DNA of 64,000 nt, taken from Lycium barbarum (taxonomy: Eukaryota; Streptophyta; Magnoliopsida; Solanales; Solanaceae). Shown here piece by piece: positions 47,529 to 59,549 of this stretch. The stretch is taken from assembly GCF_019175385.1 (NCBI RefSeq), contig NC_083341.1, forward strand, positions 61,351,800 to 61,415,799. The letters run 5' to 3'. The position numbers were made by a program, and so were the translations under genes. How positions within the stretch are numbered: the first letter of the stretch is position 1; every line of letters starts with the position of its first letter. The notes under the pieces are model-generated. The model saw only the letters and a program-made list of their open reading frames with translations, did no database searches and had not been told where the DNA came from.

Positions 47529-49916
47529 GACAGGGAGGAGGGCTTGACCCAGATTCGTAGTAGCTGTCAGCCGATTGAAAGTACTCCCTTATTCCGGAGG
47601 TGCTTGATTATTCTTTTGGTGTATACTCATGTATATGTATTTTGGGCATGGCGGGGTCTTGTCCCGTCCTTGTGTTTAGCACTCTAGTAGAGGCTCGTAG
47701 ATACGCAGTGTGGGTTAGATGGTCTCACGAGATTGTATATATATATATTATATTTTGATGGCCGAGAGGCTTATGCGTATAAAAGTATTTTATGTTCTCA
47801 AATGAAAGATGATCTTCCCATGAATTGAGTATAAAATTGATAAAAGAGCATTAAATTAGCATAATGAGTATAGAACGAGCGGTGCTCGGTGGTTAGCCCT
47901 GGGTACCCGTCGCGGCCCCTAGTTAGGTCGTGACAGAATAACTCCACGTCTCGGCGATCATGACACATGGGGGACCCGCAAAGTCCATGTACCGCTCGCT
48001 CTGAAAAATGCCCCCGGATCACGAGCACTCTCTCGATCCCGGTAAGAAACCATGTTCATTGTCACTCATCCGTTCCCGGCAATAAATCTCGGGCAACGTA
48101 CACTCATCTCTCTTTTACGCTCTCTGGAAAAGACCTGGGAGGCTACACTCTCTCACTTGTCATCATTAGTACTATAACCATGCATATATCAATGTATCAT
48201 GGAAATAAGTATGAATACGATGCAATGCAGTATCAACAACTAATTCAATCCCAAATAGTACCACCCAGGGCACACAAGTAATATCAATAATAATGCTACA
48301 CAATAAGCCACAACGAAATCATAATCTCGTCTCAATACCGATCAAGTAAAGTACCGCAATGTCATAGTCATGATATAGCACTAGTCACAATTACCCAATG
48401 TCTCAACGTGGAAACGAGCCAATAAGTAAATGGAACAAGATAAGAAAATTAACAAAACGGGGTGGCTAACCCCCAAATCATACAACAACGCTCAACCTAA
48501 GACAATATGCAACCCAACTTCACGCCCGAAGGTTTACATGCATTCTCCGATAATATCATCTAAACATACGTTTCGCTAATCGAAGTCTCACCATAAGGTA
48601 AATTGTAACCTATCTGGAGAGCCAAACATCAAAGTCTCCAATAATCAAACCTTAGTCTTTCTCTTTCTTCGAGCCCCGAGATAATGGAAGTCGGAACATA
48701 TCTGAATCATGAAATTAGAATCAAGAAGAAATATCATTCAAACCTTACCTCTATTCAAGACCTAAATCCCAACTTATGGAATGTGGTTTATGAACTAGAA
48801 AGATGGAATAAGGAATCTACAGGTCTCAACATGAAATTAATGTTCTAGGTGATCAATTCCAATCAATTATAAGCTAGAAGAACTAACAAATCACTTAAAT
48901 TTTGATTCTAGGCAAAAAAAAAACCCCAATTTGGGTATAAACCCTAACTTCCAATTTCATAAGTTAGTCATTAATTAGGAAGGAATCATGCAATAGTTGA
49001 TTATAATCATCAATTTCATGCTTAATGAAGCTAACCCAATCAATAAAAAAAGATTTAATAGCCTAGAATGAAGAACCTATTAAACCCTCTTTTAATCGTT
49101 AATCACTTAATGAATCTAGCATGATAATAGATTCTTAAGGTGATTAATGGAATATGGAATAACAATGAAGGTGGAAGGACTTACCACAATGATTTTTCCC
49201 CAAGAATCGCCTTGAAATGCTCCATATAGCTGTAAAGTCGAAATAGTAATGAATGAGGGATGTAGGGCATTTAACACTTATTTAAAGAATCCAACTGCCC
49301 GACAACCGCTTTGGCGACAACGAGACCGTTGTGGCAGTCCTGCTTTAGCGCTCCCACAGACCACTGTGGAGTCTAGCTGGTAAATGCACTTGGCCGCTTT
49401 TGCGGCATGGCCACCGCCTATAGCGGGGCACCAGAAAACTTCCAACTTTCACAATCTCATTCCGAAATCCCGACTATCACCCGAAGCTATCTGCTCACAT
49501 ATCATATATGTAGAAACACAGAAAAACACGCTATGAAAGCACTCGTGACCTTGGAATTCCCAACGGAGGTCTCGTTGACCGAGTCAACCCTCGATACCTC
49601 AAAATCAACTTCCCAACTCAAGTCTCAAAATGCACCCGAATGCATTGGGAACCGAACCGAATGTACACACAAGTTCTAAAAGACCATCCGGACCTCTCAA
49701 AATCGACGGATTCCCAAAAAATGTCTGTTTACTCAAAAGTCAACGTTGAGTCAACGTTTTTCACTTTAAGCCCAAAATTTTCATAAAGTCACCAAAATCA
49801 TACCCAAAGACCTCGGGAAGAGTGTCAATGGTCCTCTTGGGCCAAATGTGTGCTAAAAATCTCGGAGAAGGATCAAAAGTACCGAAACGACTATAACAAC
49901 CAAACAAGTCATTACA

Positions 49917-51294
49917 TCAGATACGAATTAAACCATCGCTGGTCCTCGAGCGACGAAGGAAGAGAACAAGAAAAAAATACTTGATTCCAAAACAATTGGA
50001 TATCTAGAACGCATAACGGACTTCTCCTTACAGGAAAGATTCTCATCGAACAAAATTGAAACCCAATGAATGATATAGGAACCATCAGAATGGTACCTCT
50101 TCAACAAAAAACCATGGAAGACCGGATGAAAACCTGACCATTCTGGTGAAAAAAACTAACTTATAGAACACAAGATCAATACAACGGATAGTCTCAAATA
50201 GGCCAAAACACCTCGGGCTCACTTGCCTTCCTTCTCGAATCGCATGACACCCTACATGGGTGTAACCTTCAAAAGAACCTGCACAATCACTTACCAGTCA
50301 CAACTCTCTAAACTTCGCTCGAGATCTAATTCTTGTATCTCCATATTCAAATTTCCCTCGCAACTGATCCTCGAATAAACGAAGGGTTGTTGCTTGAATT
50401 CTCTGATTTGATAAAACCACAACTCTGAATGCGATCAATAGGCCCAAAAACTCTTTCCAAACCAACGCAACCCTTCGAAACATGCCCATAAACCATAGCC
50501 CATTCTGATTCCGCTAAACTTTCTTTCGCACTTGCTAAAGCCGTTTTTTTGCACCGCGATTTCTTATAAACACATGAACACACACACCACAAACCTGAAA
50601 CCATGACTTACTCTTGCCAGAAAAAATCTTTGATTCATCTGAGTTCTTTACGCAATTCCATCAAAACTCATCGAACTGAAAGCTAACTTGGCTAGTTCCA
50701 AGTCTTCTTAAACCTTCGAATCACCATATCAGAACCACACTACTGAATATCTCACTGAGAAAAGTCTGTCAGAACCCAACTGATCAGTACAAGGACCTTC
50801 ACACAACTGTTCCTCCTCGAATATGTGCTAAGTTCATTGTAAACCATCATCCTATCCAAGTAATTGTTCTAAAAAAATATTATCAAATCCACTAGAAAAT
50901 CCTAACAAAGCTCGGTGAATCTATCAAACTTCAAATCTGAGTCGAAACGCATCGAATCCTTAAATATCTCTCTGAAAATATAAACATAGAGCATTAAGTT
51001 TAACTCGAACCATTTGACCCTGAATGAAGGTACCACCTTTGGATACCACCAATAGTTACTCGAACTGACTCCAAATTTTTGAAACCAACCACAGTCCTGT
51101 CGCACATCTATGGTAGCCAATTCTAACCTCTTCCTCACGCATAACAAATCTTTTCTACCACCCTCAACTCCAGAAGTTGAGTCCTATCCAAGTTATTAAC
51201 TCAGTACTGAAGAGCTATACCTTACGATTCCAACCTTCATGTTTCTCAACCTTTACCCGACACGTAAATCTGATACAACCACGAACCTTTACCA
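49917..51294 (-). other. Non-coding internal remnant of element D (LARD type)
   Basis: Homologous to the internal region of LARD A (8391-9640), with shared phrases such as TTTCCATACTCGAA/TCTCCATATTCAAA and CAACTGATCC. No coding frame. It ends abruptly at about 51294, where copia sequence begins, so the rest of the element including its 5' LTR was lost. Confidence 0.7.
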
Positions 51295-51685
51295 AAGGGT
51301 TTCTTTCTTGGGGGAAAATCAACTAAACTCCAAGTGTTATTATCCTCTGTTGGCATAAAGCCATGTATGTATATTTGATGATTAATAAACCAAAGACTTG
51401 GAAGAAGTAATTCAACATAAAAGACATTAAGATAGCTGGCCGAAGCAAAGAAGAAATTCCAGACAATATGAAAGGTATGATGAAAGCAGGCAGCACACGT
51501 AGAACATGATGACTAGAACACATCCAAATACATGTTCCCACATGAAGACACAGACGTATATGACTCAATCCCAGTAGTAGTTCAAAGAAAGAATTGAACA
51601 AGGCACAAAATTGTTCTATACAAAGGAGTCATCAAGTACAGTGGATGAATAACCAGCAGTTGTGAGATAATGAAGAGAGGCAGAG
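51295..51685 (-). pseudogene. Copia element F-type fragment, second copy
   Basis: About 90% identical by eye to 24160-24555. It begins at GGGTTTCTTTC and stops at GGCAGAG, where the LTR of D2 starts. Frames are broken. Identity of the protein region is as uncertain as in the first copy. Confidence 0.6.
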
Positions 51686-54416
51686 TGTCATGACCTAATT
51701 TGGTTAAGTCGTGCGGGCACTTACCCTTCTCACCTCGGTAAGTGAACCCTCAATCCAATGATAAGTAAATACATAAATAAATAAATCCATCAAGTGAAAT
51801 AGAGTAATTATGTAAGTCTTACAATAATATAATAGAAACAGTGCGGAATAAGGAAAATACCCCCAGGGTCTGGTCTATGCCATACAAGAGCATCTATTGA
51901 AAAATATACAAGTCTGGAATATAAAAATACATAAATCTTTCTATGTCTCTGAATAGAAATAGTAAGAGTCTTTAAGGCAGCGAACGTCTGGTGCTCACCC
52001 GAAAACTCGATGCTATGCTGAAGGCGACTATCAGCCACGAGAGATGGAAGCAGACCCAATCTGTTACTCTGCATTCATAAAAGAATGCAACAAGTGCAGG
52101 TCAATACAAAAACATGGTACTTGTAGGTATCATCGGCCGACTAAGTATAGCTAACACAATTCGGACAATAAAGCAGGATAGGCAAATAAATCAACAAGTA
52201 TAAGTCAAACACAATCAGAATCATGTATCCGTCATCGCTTAGGTTGAAGCATCTAAACCCAAGTATGTCCAGTCTCCATATATATTCAATCCGAAAATCA
52301 ACAACACAAGTACAACACCAGATCATCACAATATAAGCCAAGATGCAATACAATGCAATGATGTATGAATGCCAATGCAATGCAATCCCATGTGAACATG
52401 TACTCCGGACGGAAGTACCGACGTCTTAGTGGCACAACCCAAGGTGACTCGCGAAGTTTAAGTGCCACTCGTCCAGGATCTTTGCCTAACAGACAGACGA
52501 GACCCGACTCTTTGCCCATGGGGGTTCTCACCGGCACCACCCTGGGGGACTCGCGGAGTCAGTGCATTCACTCAATCCACGATTAACATCGAATATCAGA
52601 CTCTCACATCACTCTCATTTAAAAACAGAGCCAAGCTCATCACAATGTTTCACCAAGTACCAATAGTGTCTCAACAGTATATCATAAGAATGAGAATAAG
52701 TGAAATGCATGTGTCAACATCAAGAATCAACTCAATATCACAAGTATCAACGTGGGTAAGCCAACAATATATCAGTGTCACAAGTACCAAGATAGGTACG
52801 CCAACAATGTCATCAACCACTACACAGGTCATACGAAAATCTATCCTCGTATCATCGTCAAAAGTAAGGTACCACCGTATCACAATAAAGATATAACAAC
52901 AGTTCCCAAAATCTACTAACAACACGTGGCATCAAGCCAACACAGTAGAACAATCAAGTCATAATACAACGGGGTGGCTAGCCCCAATCACGCAACAGGG
53001 CCCAACCTAAGACAATATCCAACCCAACTTTATACCCGAAGGTTTACATGCCTTCTCCGACAATATAATCTAAATATATGCTTCGCTATACGAAGTCTCA
53101 CCAAGGGTAAGCCATAACCTATTTGGCTGGCCGAACAACAAACACTAACAATCACTCTTTTGCCTTGCCCTTCTGTTGGCATATTCAAAATCTAGATTAG
53201 AAATCATGAAGAATGATACCAATATTGCTATCATTCAATTTAGGTCAAATCTAACCCTAGAATTTGGGGAAACGGGGCCTACAAGGTCAAAACGGGAAAT
53301 TCGGGAGTAAAATATCAAATTAAGCACTAGGTGATCAAAAGCCATCAACCAATTGCTAAATTAACTCAAAGATTCCCCCAATTTCGAAATTCAAGTAAAA
53401 CCTCCAATTTTTGGTATAAACCCTAACTCTTTGATTCAAGGATTCAACACTAATAATGGAAGATATATGCTTAATAACCTTAGATACATCATAATCTAGC
53501 ATAAACTCACTCAATTTCATCATTAATAAGCCTAGGTAGAATATTCATTAACTCCACTTTTATCTTCCATTACTAAGGAACTACTAAGGAAGAGGAATCT
53601 GTGATTAGGAACAAGGAATTAGCAAAGAGGTTAGCAAGACTTATCACCAAGAGTTTTCTCCATGATTCTTCTAAAACAGTCTCCAAGAGTTCAATTGTCG
53701 TAACGAGAATAAATGATAGACTAAGGGATTATTTAATGCACACTAAATGAAATAACAGGCCCGATACCGCCACGGCGACACCAGGGCAGCTACAGCGCCA
53801 CCGCCCCAACGTCCTCTAAGACCGTCGGGGCGGTCTGGGAAGAAATGGGCTTGGTCGCCCCAGCGGTCATCCCACTGCAATAGCGGTGCCGCTGGGACGG
53901 CCCTGGTGCCGCTATGGCAAATACCAGGTACCAGAAACCCAATAATTTTTCTAAGTCTCAACCGAATTCCTAGACCACTCCCGAGGCCATTTGCTCACAT
54001 ATCACATACATAGACACACATAAAAACCCGCTACGAACGCGTTCGTGGCTTCGAAATTCCCAACGGAGGTCTCGTTGACTTGGTCAATCCCCGATATCTC
54101 CTTACCAACTTCCCAACCCAAGTCTCAAAATACATCCTACTGCATTGGGACCAAACCAGATATACACACAAGTTCTAAATGACCATCCGGACCTCTCGAA
54201 ATCGACGAATTACTTAAAAAGGTCCGTTTACCCCAAAGTCAGCTTCGCATCAACTCTTTTTCTCTTTAAGCCTAAATTTCACAAAGAGTTACCCAAATAA
54301 AGTCTAGACACCTTGAGAAGCATGTCAAAGGTCCCTTTGGGTCAAAAGTGAGCTAACCAAGCTCGGGAAAGGGAAAAAATGTCGAAAAGACTATAACGAT
54401 CAAATGAGTCGTTACA
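51686..54416 (-). repeat. 3' LTR of element D2 (family D)
   Basis: It opens TGTCATGACC and closes GAGTCGTTACA, 2731 bases. GC-rich dyads are clustered at 53755-53935 (for example CCGCCACGGCG and CGCCCCAGCGG). Homologous to the LARD A and D LTRs, which ties the non-coding elements to this coding one. Confidence 0.85.
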
Positions 54417-57393
54417 TCAAATGCCAATTGAACCATCGCTCGTCCTCGAGCAAAAAAGGGAACGGAGCGGGGAAATACCTAAATCAACGAACAACTGGGG
54501 ATATCGGCTATGCATGTCAGACTCAGTCTCCCAAGTAGCATCCTCAACAAGACGGTGCTTCCATTGCACCTTCAGAGAAGCAATCTCTTTCGACCTTAAC
54601 TTTCGAACCTGCCTATCCAAGATCGCAATAGGCTCCTCCTCATAGGTCAAACTCGCATCAAGTAATATAGAATCCCAATGAACAATGTAGGTACTGTCGG
54701 CGTGGTACTTCCTCAGCATCAAAACATGATTAGCCGGATGAACTCCCGCTCTCACCATGTCCTCGAGCACTTGAATGGTCCGCTCAGACTGGCCATCGGT
54801 CTGAGGATGAAAAACTGTATTGTGATCCAATCGGGTACCCAACTCCTCATGAAACGCCCTCCAGAATCGGGAAGTGAAGATAGTATCCTGATTAGATACA
54901 ATAGAAATAGGCACCCCATGTAATCTCATAATATCCCGAAGGTACAACTTCACTAACTTCTCCGCAGTATAGGAAACCTGAACTGGAACAAAGTGAGCGG
55001 ACTTAGTCAACCGATCAACTATCACCCAAATGGATTCAAACTTTCCCAGGGCCTTCGAAAGACCCACAACAAAATTCATGGTAATCCTCTCCCACTTCCA
55101 CTCGAGAATGGGCATCCTCTGAAGCACACCGCGGAGTCGCTGGTGCTCATACTGTACCTGCTAACAATTCCCATACTTAGCCACGAAATCAACTATATCT
55201 TTCTTCATTCGATGCCATTACTAGTGCTGTCTCAAATCACAGTACATCTTAGTCGCCCCCGGATGAACGGAATAGAGAGAGCTATGAGCCTCAAACAAGA
55301 TCAACTGAATCAAATCACCAACACGAGGAACACGCACACGTCCCTTAATCCTCAAAATTCCCTCAGAATCAATCACGACCTCCTTAACCTCACCCCTAAA
55401 AACTCTATCTCGAATCTTGCTCAACTGAGCATCCTCAAACTGATGAGTCCTGATCCGATCTAATAAAGACGACCTCGCCTCTACACAAGCCAAAATCTTG
55501 CCTGGGTATGAAATATCAAGGTGAACGAAATTGTTGGATAGAGTCTGAACTTCCATGGCCAACGGACGCTAAGAAACAATCAAACGAACTAAACTCCCCA
55601 TACTCACTGTCATAGGACTCAAGGCATCATCGACAACATTGGCTTTCCCGGAATGATAAAGAATAGAGATCTCTCTGGGTAAACACATGCTAAAGACTAT
55701 AGTGATCGGTGAAAACCTCACAATGGACACCGTACAAATAATGCCTCTAAATCTTTGAAGCAAAGACCACGACCAACAACTCCAAATCATGGGTAGGGTA
55801 ATTCTTCTTATGAACCTTCAATTGATAGGAAGCATAGGCTATCACTTTACTCTCCTGCATCAACACAACACCCAAACCCATACGGGAGGCATCACAATAG
55901 AACGCGAAATCCTTACCCTCCACGGGTAATGCTAAGATCAGAGCTGAAGTCAAAAGAAGCTTGAGCTTTTGAGAGCTCTCCTCACAATCACCTAACCACT
56001 GGAAAGGAACATCCTTTGAGTCAATCTAGTCAAGGACGAAGCAATAGCAGCAAAACCCATCACGAAGCGACTGTAATAACTGGCCAAAAACATAAAATTA
56101 CGAACCTCGGTGATAGTAGTGGGCCTTGTCCAACCACTCATAGCCTCAATCTTCTGTGGGTCAACCATAATCCCATCCTCAGACACAACATGGCCTAAGA
56201 ATGCCACAGACTCCAATAAAAACTCACACTTAGAAAATATAGCAAACAAGCTATGCTTATTCAACAACCCAAGAACAATACGAAGATGGCTCTCATGCTC
56301 CTCTCTACTCTTGGAATACACCAAGATATCATTAATAAACACAATCACAAAGGAATCAAGGAATGGCCTAAAGATGCCATTCATCAAAGTTATAAATATA
56401 GCCGGGGCATTGGTAAGCCCAAAAGACATCACTAGAAACTCATAGTGGCCATATCTCGTCTGAAAAACTGTCTTCAGAATATCCTCCGCCCTGATCTTCA
56501 ACTAGTGGTAGCCTGAACGCAAGTCAATCTTCGAAAGCACTGAAGCACCCTGAAGCTAGTCAAACAGATCATCAATACAAGACAGAGGGCACTTGTTACA
56601 AATAGTAACCTTGTTCAGCTGGCAGTAATCAATGCAAATCCTTATGGTCCCATCTATCTTCTTCACAATAACATAGAAGCACCCCAAGGGGAGGTACTCG
56701 ATCTAATAAATCCCTTGCTCAATAAACCCAGTAACTGCTCCTTAAGCTCTCTCAACTTGGCAGGTGCTATCCGATATGGCGGAATAGAAATAGAGGGAGT
56801 GCTCGGATCCAAATTAATACAAAAATCAATGTCACGATCGGGTGGCATACCCCGCAAATCCGACGGGAATGCCTCCGCGAACTTGCTTACAATAGGAATG
56901 GACTCAAGGGGTGGGGATGCAACGGTCGTGTCTCGCACATGAGCCAAATAGGCTAAGCACCCCTTATTGACTAACTTTTTCGCCTGAAGGAAGGAAATGA
57001 TCATCTTCGGAGCGGGGCTAGGAGTGACCCTCCACTCAAGTCTAGGAATGCCCAGCATGGCTAAGGTAACTATCTTGGTGTGACAGTCCAATATCGTGTG
57101 ATAAGGAGAAAGCAAGGATATCCCTAATATAATATCAAAATCCACCATATCGAGAATCATCAAATCTACCCAAGTGTCATACCTCATAAAAGTAACCAAA
57201 CAAGACTGGTAAACTCGATCAACAATCACAGAATCTCCAACCGGAGTAGACACATGAACAAATATATCTATGCTATCACATGGCAAATCCCAACCTATGG
57301 CATGATATGCAGACACATACGAATAAGTGGATCCAGGATCAAACAAAACAAATGCTGCTCTAAGACGGATAGAATGGTACTTGAAATCACAGC
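54417..57393 (-). pseudogene. Pol of chromovirus D2, decayed, N-terminal part cut off
   Basis: Reading on the minus strand: protease FVLFDPGSTYSYVS near 57350; reverse transcriptase IPPYRIAPAKLRELKEQL (about 56780) and [13 protein letters not shown] (about 56330), where the first catalytic Asp is Asn; RNase [15 protein letters not shown] (about 55890); zinc region YSVHPGATKMYCDL (about 55250). The integrase core has [15 protein letters not shown], but its second catalytic Asp is Asn in SNQDTIFTS, and the Glu follows in GQSERTIQ. An internal deletion then removes roughly 150 residues up to VHPANHVLML. The chromodomain-like tail is present: EEEPIAILDRQVRKLRSKEI, VQWKHRLVEDATWE. It is interrupted at 57393 by element C', so gag and the 5' LTR lie beyond. 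Confidence 0.88.
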
Positions 57394-58304
57394 TGTTACA
57401 CCTCGAAATTTTTTTCCGTTGACGTACAGTGGATTGGCCAACGAAGGCACGAAGTATACGATGTTTCAATAAGTAATAAATAGAATTTGATGATTCTAAA
57501 TGAGATTCCAAAGACATCCGAGGTAAGAGACGGATGTTTGCCAAGATAGGCAAGGTATATGCTATGTATCGGAAAGGATTTACGAGTAATAAGTTAATGA
57601 TGAATTAATGATGCCTTAGAGAAGAGCTATAATGTCCCTTAGATTGTTAATGAGGTGTTAGAAAAGTGTTAAGAAGGTTCCATAAGGATTGGAGATCAAA
57701 CGAAGCGACGGAAATCATTTCAAGGAAAATAGGGTTATACGACCGACTTATACGGTCCGTATAACACCCAGCAGAAATGTTGTTTCTTTGAGGGTGAAGT
57801 ACGGTCACTTATACGGACCGTATAATGTTGTACGCACCGTATAAGTGTTTGTGGAAGTCTCGACGGGCTGAATTAAGTCCAAGAATAAAGTGATGTTCCG
57901 ACTTCATTATTTTTATTTCCCACTCTCCTCTATCTCTCTCAAGGCTTCTAGAGTGTTCTACATATTTCTTCAACACTAAATCAAGACTAATCAAAGATCA
58001 ACTTCATCAAACAAAGAGAACCAAGTGCAAGAAACTCATTAAAGTTCATCTAAGGCGAGAAATCTCATTGGAAGTGAACTAGGGTTTTGGCTCAAGTGAA
58101 GTATTTCCATTCAAAGCTCATTCCTACACTATCTAAGGTAAGTTTTATGATCATTCCATGTTGTTTAAGGTAATGAGAGGCTGACAGACTTGGATTGTAG
58201 AAAGAGATAGAAAATGGGTCATAAATATGAGAATAGTGACATCTTCGAGTGGTGCTCGGTGGTTAGCTTTGGGTACCCGTCATGGCCCTAGTCGGGTCAT
58301 GACA
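57394..58304 (+). repeat. 5' LTR of element C' (family C) with large internal deletion
   Basis: It starts TGTTACACCTCG, matching solo LTR C, and ends GGGTCATGACA. Only 911 bases remain: homology jumps from the U3 side to the last about 65 bases near 58240, so about 1.5 kb including the hairpin module is gone. The dyad array at 57735-57850 (TTATACGGTCCGTATAA type) survives. Confidence 0.85.
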
Positions 58305-58308
58305 AAAG

Positions 58309-58320
58309 TGGTATGATTAG
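58309..58320 (+). other. Degenerate primer-binding site of element C'
   Basis: TGGTATGATTAG keeps the first six bases of TGGTATCAGAGC at the expected distance of four bases from the LTR. Confidence 0.6.
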
Positions 58321-58509
58321 TTCAGTCCTAGGAAGTGTCTACGATCCGTGTCTAGTAGAGTCTTGTTTATGGTGTGTTGCGCGCCACACTAATAAACAGG
58401 AGGTTACAGGGCATTTAGGAAAAATGACCATTCTTCTTCTTATGAGATCGTGCGATAGAGTCATGTTATTAGATTTTCTCCTCCCTAATAGTATTTTATG
58501 ATTTCAGAG

Positions 58510-59096
58510 ATGTCACCAAAGGAAAAATCTACAGCTGCCCAGAAGGGCAAGACTACGATGAAAAGGCGGGTAGAAAGGGAGCCGCTAATGAATGTAGAAG
58601 AGGGTGAATCACATAATGAGATTCCATCTAATACTTCTCCTACCCCGCCCATTATAGAAGAACAAGAAAGGGCTTCAGCTCCAGCTCCTATGCCTCCAGT
58701 TCCTCCACCGGTTACTTTGGGTCAACAAATGACTGAGGTTATTCATCTATTGACACAGTTAGTTGCCACCCAGGCACAGCGGCAGAGTTCGGGTCCAAGT
58801 GATAGGGCAGTTAGTACTAGAGCCCGTGATTTTATGAGTTTGAATCCTCCGGAGTTTTTTGGGTCAAAGACGGATGAAGACCCATAAGGCTTTATTGATG
58901 AAATGTTGAGAACATTAAAGATTATTCATGCCTCCGAAACCGAATCCGTGGAGTTGGCATCTTATAGACTCCGGGATGTGGCAGTCTTATGGTATAATAA
59001 TTGGATATCATCAAGAAGAGAGAATGCGCCTCCTCCAGTTTGGCAAGAATTTGTAGATGCCTTCATCCGCCACTATTTGCCACTAAAGGTTTGCCG
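58510..59096 (+). pseudogene. Gag of chromovirus C', one stop, cut by element E
   Basis: The Met at 58510 (MSPKEKSTAAQKGK) is preferred over the Met four codons upstream because it aligns with the start of the B gag. A Pro-rich stretch (APAPMPPVPPPV) precedes QMTEVIHLLTQLVATQA and RARDFMSLNPPEFFG, the lead-in to the capsid domain. The capsid domain begins LRTLKIIHASETESVELASY and DVAVLWYNNW and runs to VWQEFVDAFIRHYLP. A TAA at 58885 breaks the frame where Gln is expected (CAA to TAA). Sequence then stops at 59096, where the LTR of element E begins, so zinc knuckle and pol are displaced beyond the window. Confidence 0.85.
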
Positions 59097-59503
59097 TGTC
59101 ACGACCTGACTAGGGGTCATGACCGGTACCCGGGGCCAACCACCGAGCACCACTCATTCTATTACTCATCATACTCATTATACACTTCGTTAATATTCAT
59201 GTGCTCATAATCATAGGAAAACCATTTTTCATTTGGAAACATAATTACTTAATATACATAAGCCCTTCGGCTATAAAAATAATTATATATATACCATAGT
59301 AACATCGTAAGACCATACTACCCACACATGCGTATCTACGAGCCTCTACTCGAGTACTAGACATATGGACGGGACAGGACCCCGTAGTGCCCAAAATACG
59401 TATATGTAGACAAAAGGATGAACCAATTAGTACTTCCGGAATAATGGAGTGCTCTTGTAAATCGGCTAATAGCTCTTATGGATCTGCACCGTCTCCCTGT
59501 CTA

Positions 59504-59549
59504 CCTATGGGCATGAACACAGCGTCCAAAGAAAACGGACGTCAGTACG
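59504..59549 (-). other. Two-hairpin module in LTR E (third pairing version)
   Basis: The minus strand reads CGTCC-GTTTTCTTT-GGACG, then CTGTG-TTCATGCC-CATAG, where one pair has become G-U. Compare 47482-47528. Confidence 0.65.

Larger units (their letters stand above)
30192..47935 (+). repeat. Solo LTR of family C, interrupted by chromovirus B
   Basis: It starts TGTTACACCTCGG at 30192 and ends GGTCGTGACA at 47935, with a perfect target duplication GAATA on both sides. Its two parts (30192-32120 and 47369-47935) total about 2.5 kb. They match the LTR of element E (59097-61536, inverted) in order: the ACGGNCCGT array, the GGGCAG...GTGGGTGGCATGAG block and the hairpin module. No internal region is attached, so it formed by recombination between the two LTRs of a former element, before B inserted at ACAGT. 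Confidence 0.9.
29358..49916 (-). repeat. LTR of element D (family D), interrupted by solo LTR C
   Basis: The left piece 29358-30191 opens TGTCACGACCC. The right piece 47941-49916 closes CAAGTCATTACA. Together they make about 2.8 kb, the family length. The break is at GAATA, which is duplicated on both sides of the inserted solo LTR (30187-30191 and 47936-47940). Continuity is shown by matching the pieces to the uninterrupted LTRs at 12005-14992 and 51686-54416. GC-rich dyads lie at 49290-49440 as in sister LTRs. Confidence 0.85.

Noticed and set aside
29353..49921. TCAGA on both sides of LTR D as a target duplication, making D a solo LTR
   Set aside because: The TCAGA at 49917 belongs to the element interior, since the same TCAGATACC follows the LTR of LARD A at 8391. 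The downstream sequence to 51294 is element interior, so the match is coincidence.
52462..52896. Plus-strand 144-residue frame
   Set aside because: It lies entirely in the LTR of D2, has a biased Ser/Thr/Ile composition from repeats, and is not conserved in sister LTRs.
54993..55463. Plus-strand 156-residue frame
   Set aside because: It is antisense to integrase and RNase H of element D2 and has no recognisable motif of its own.
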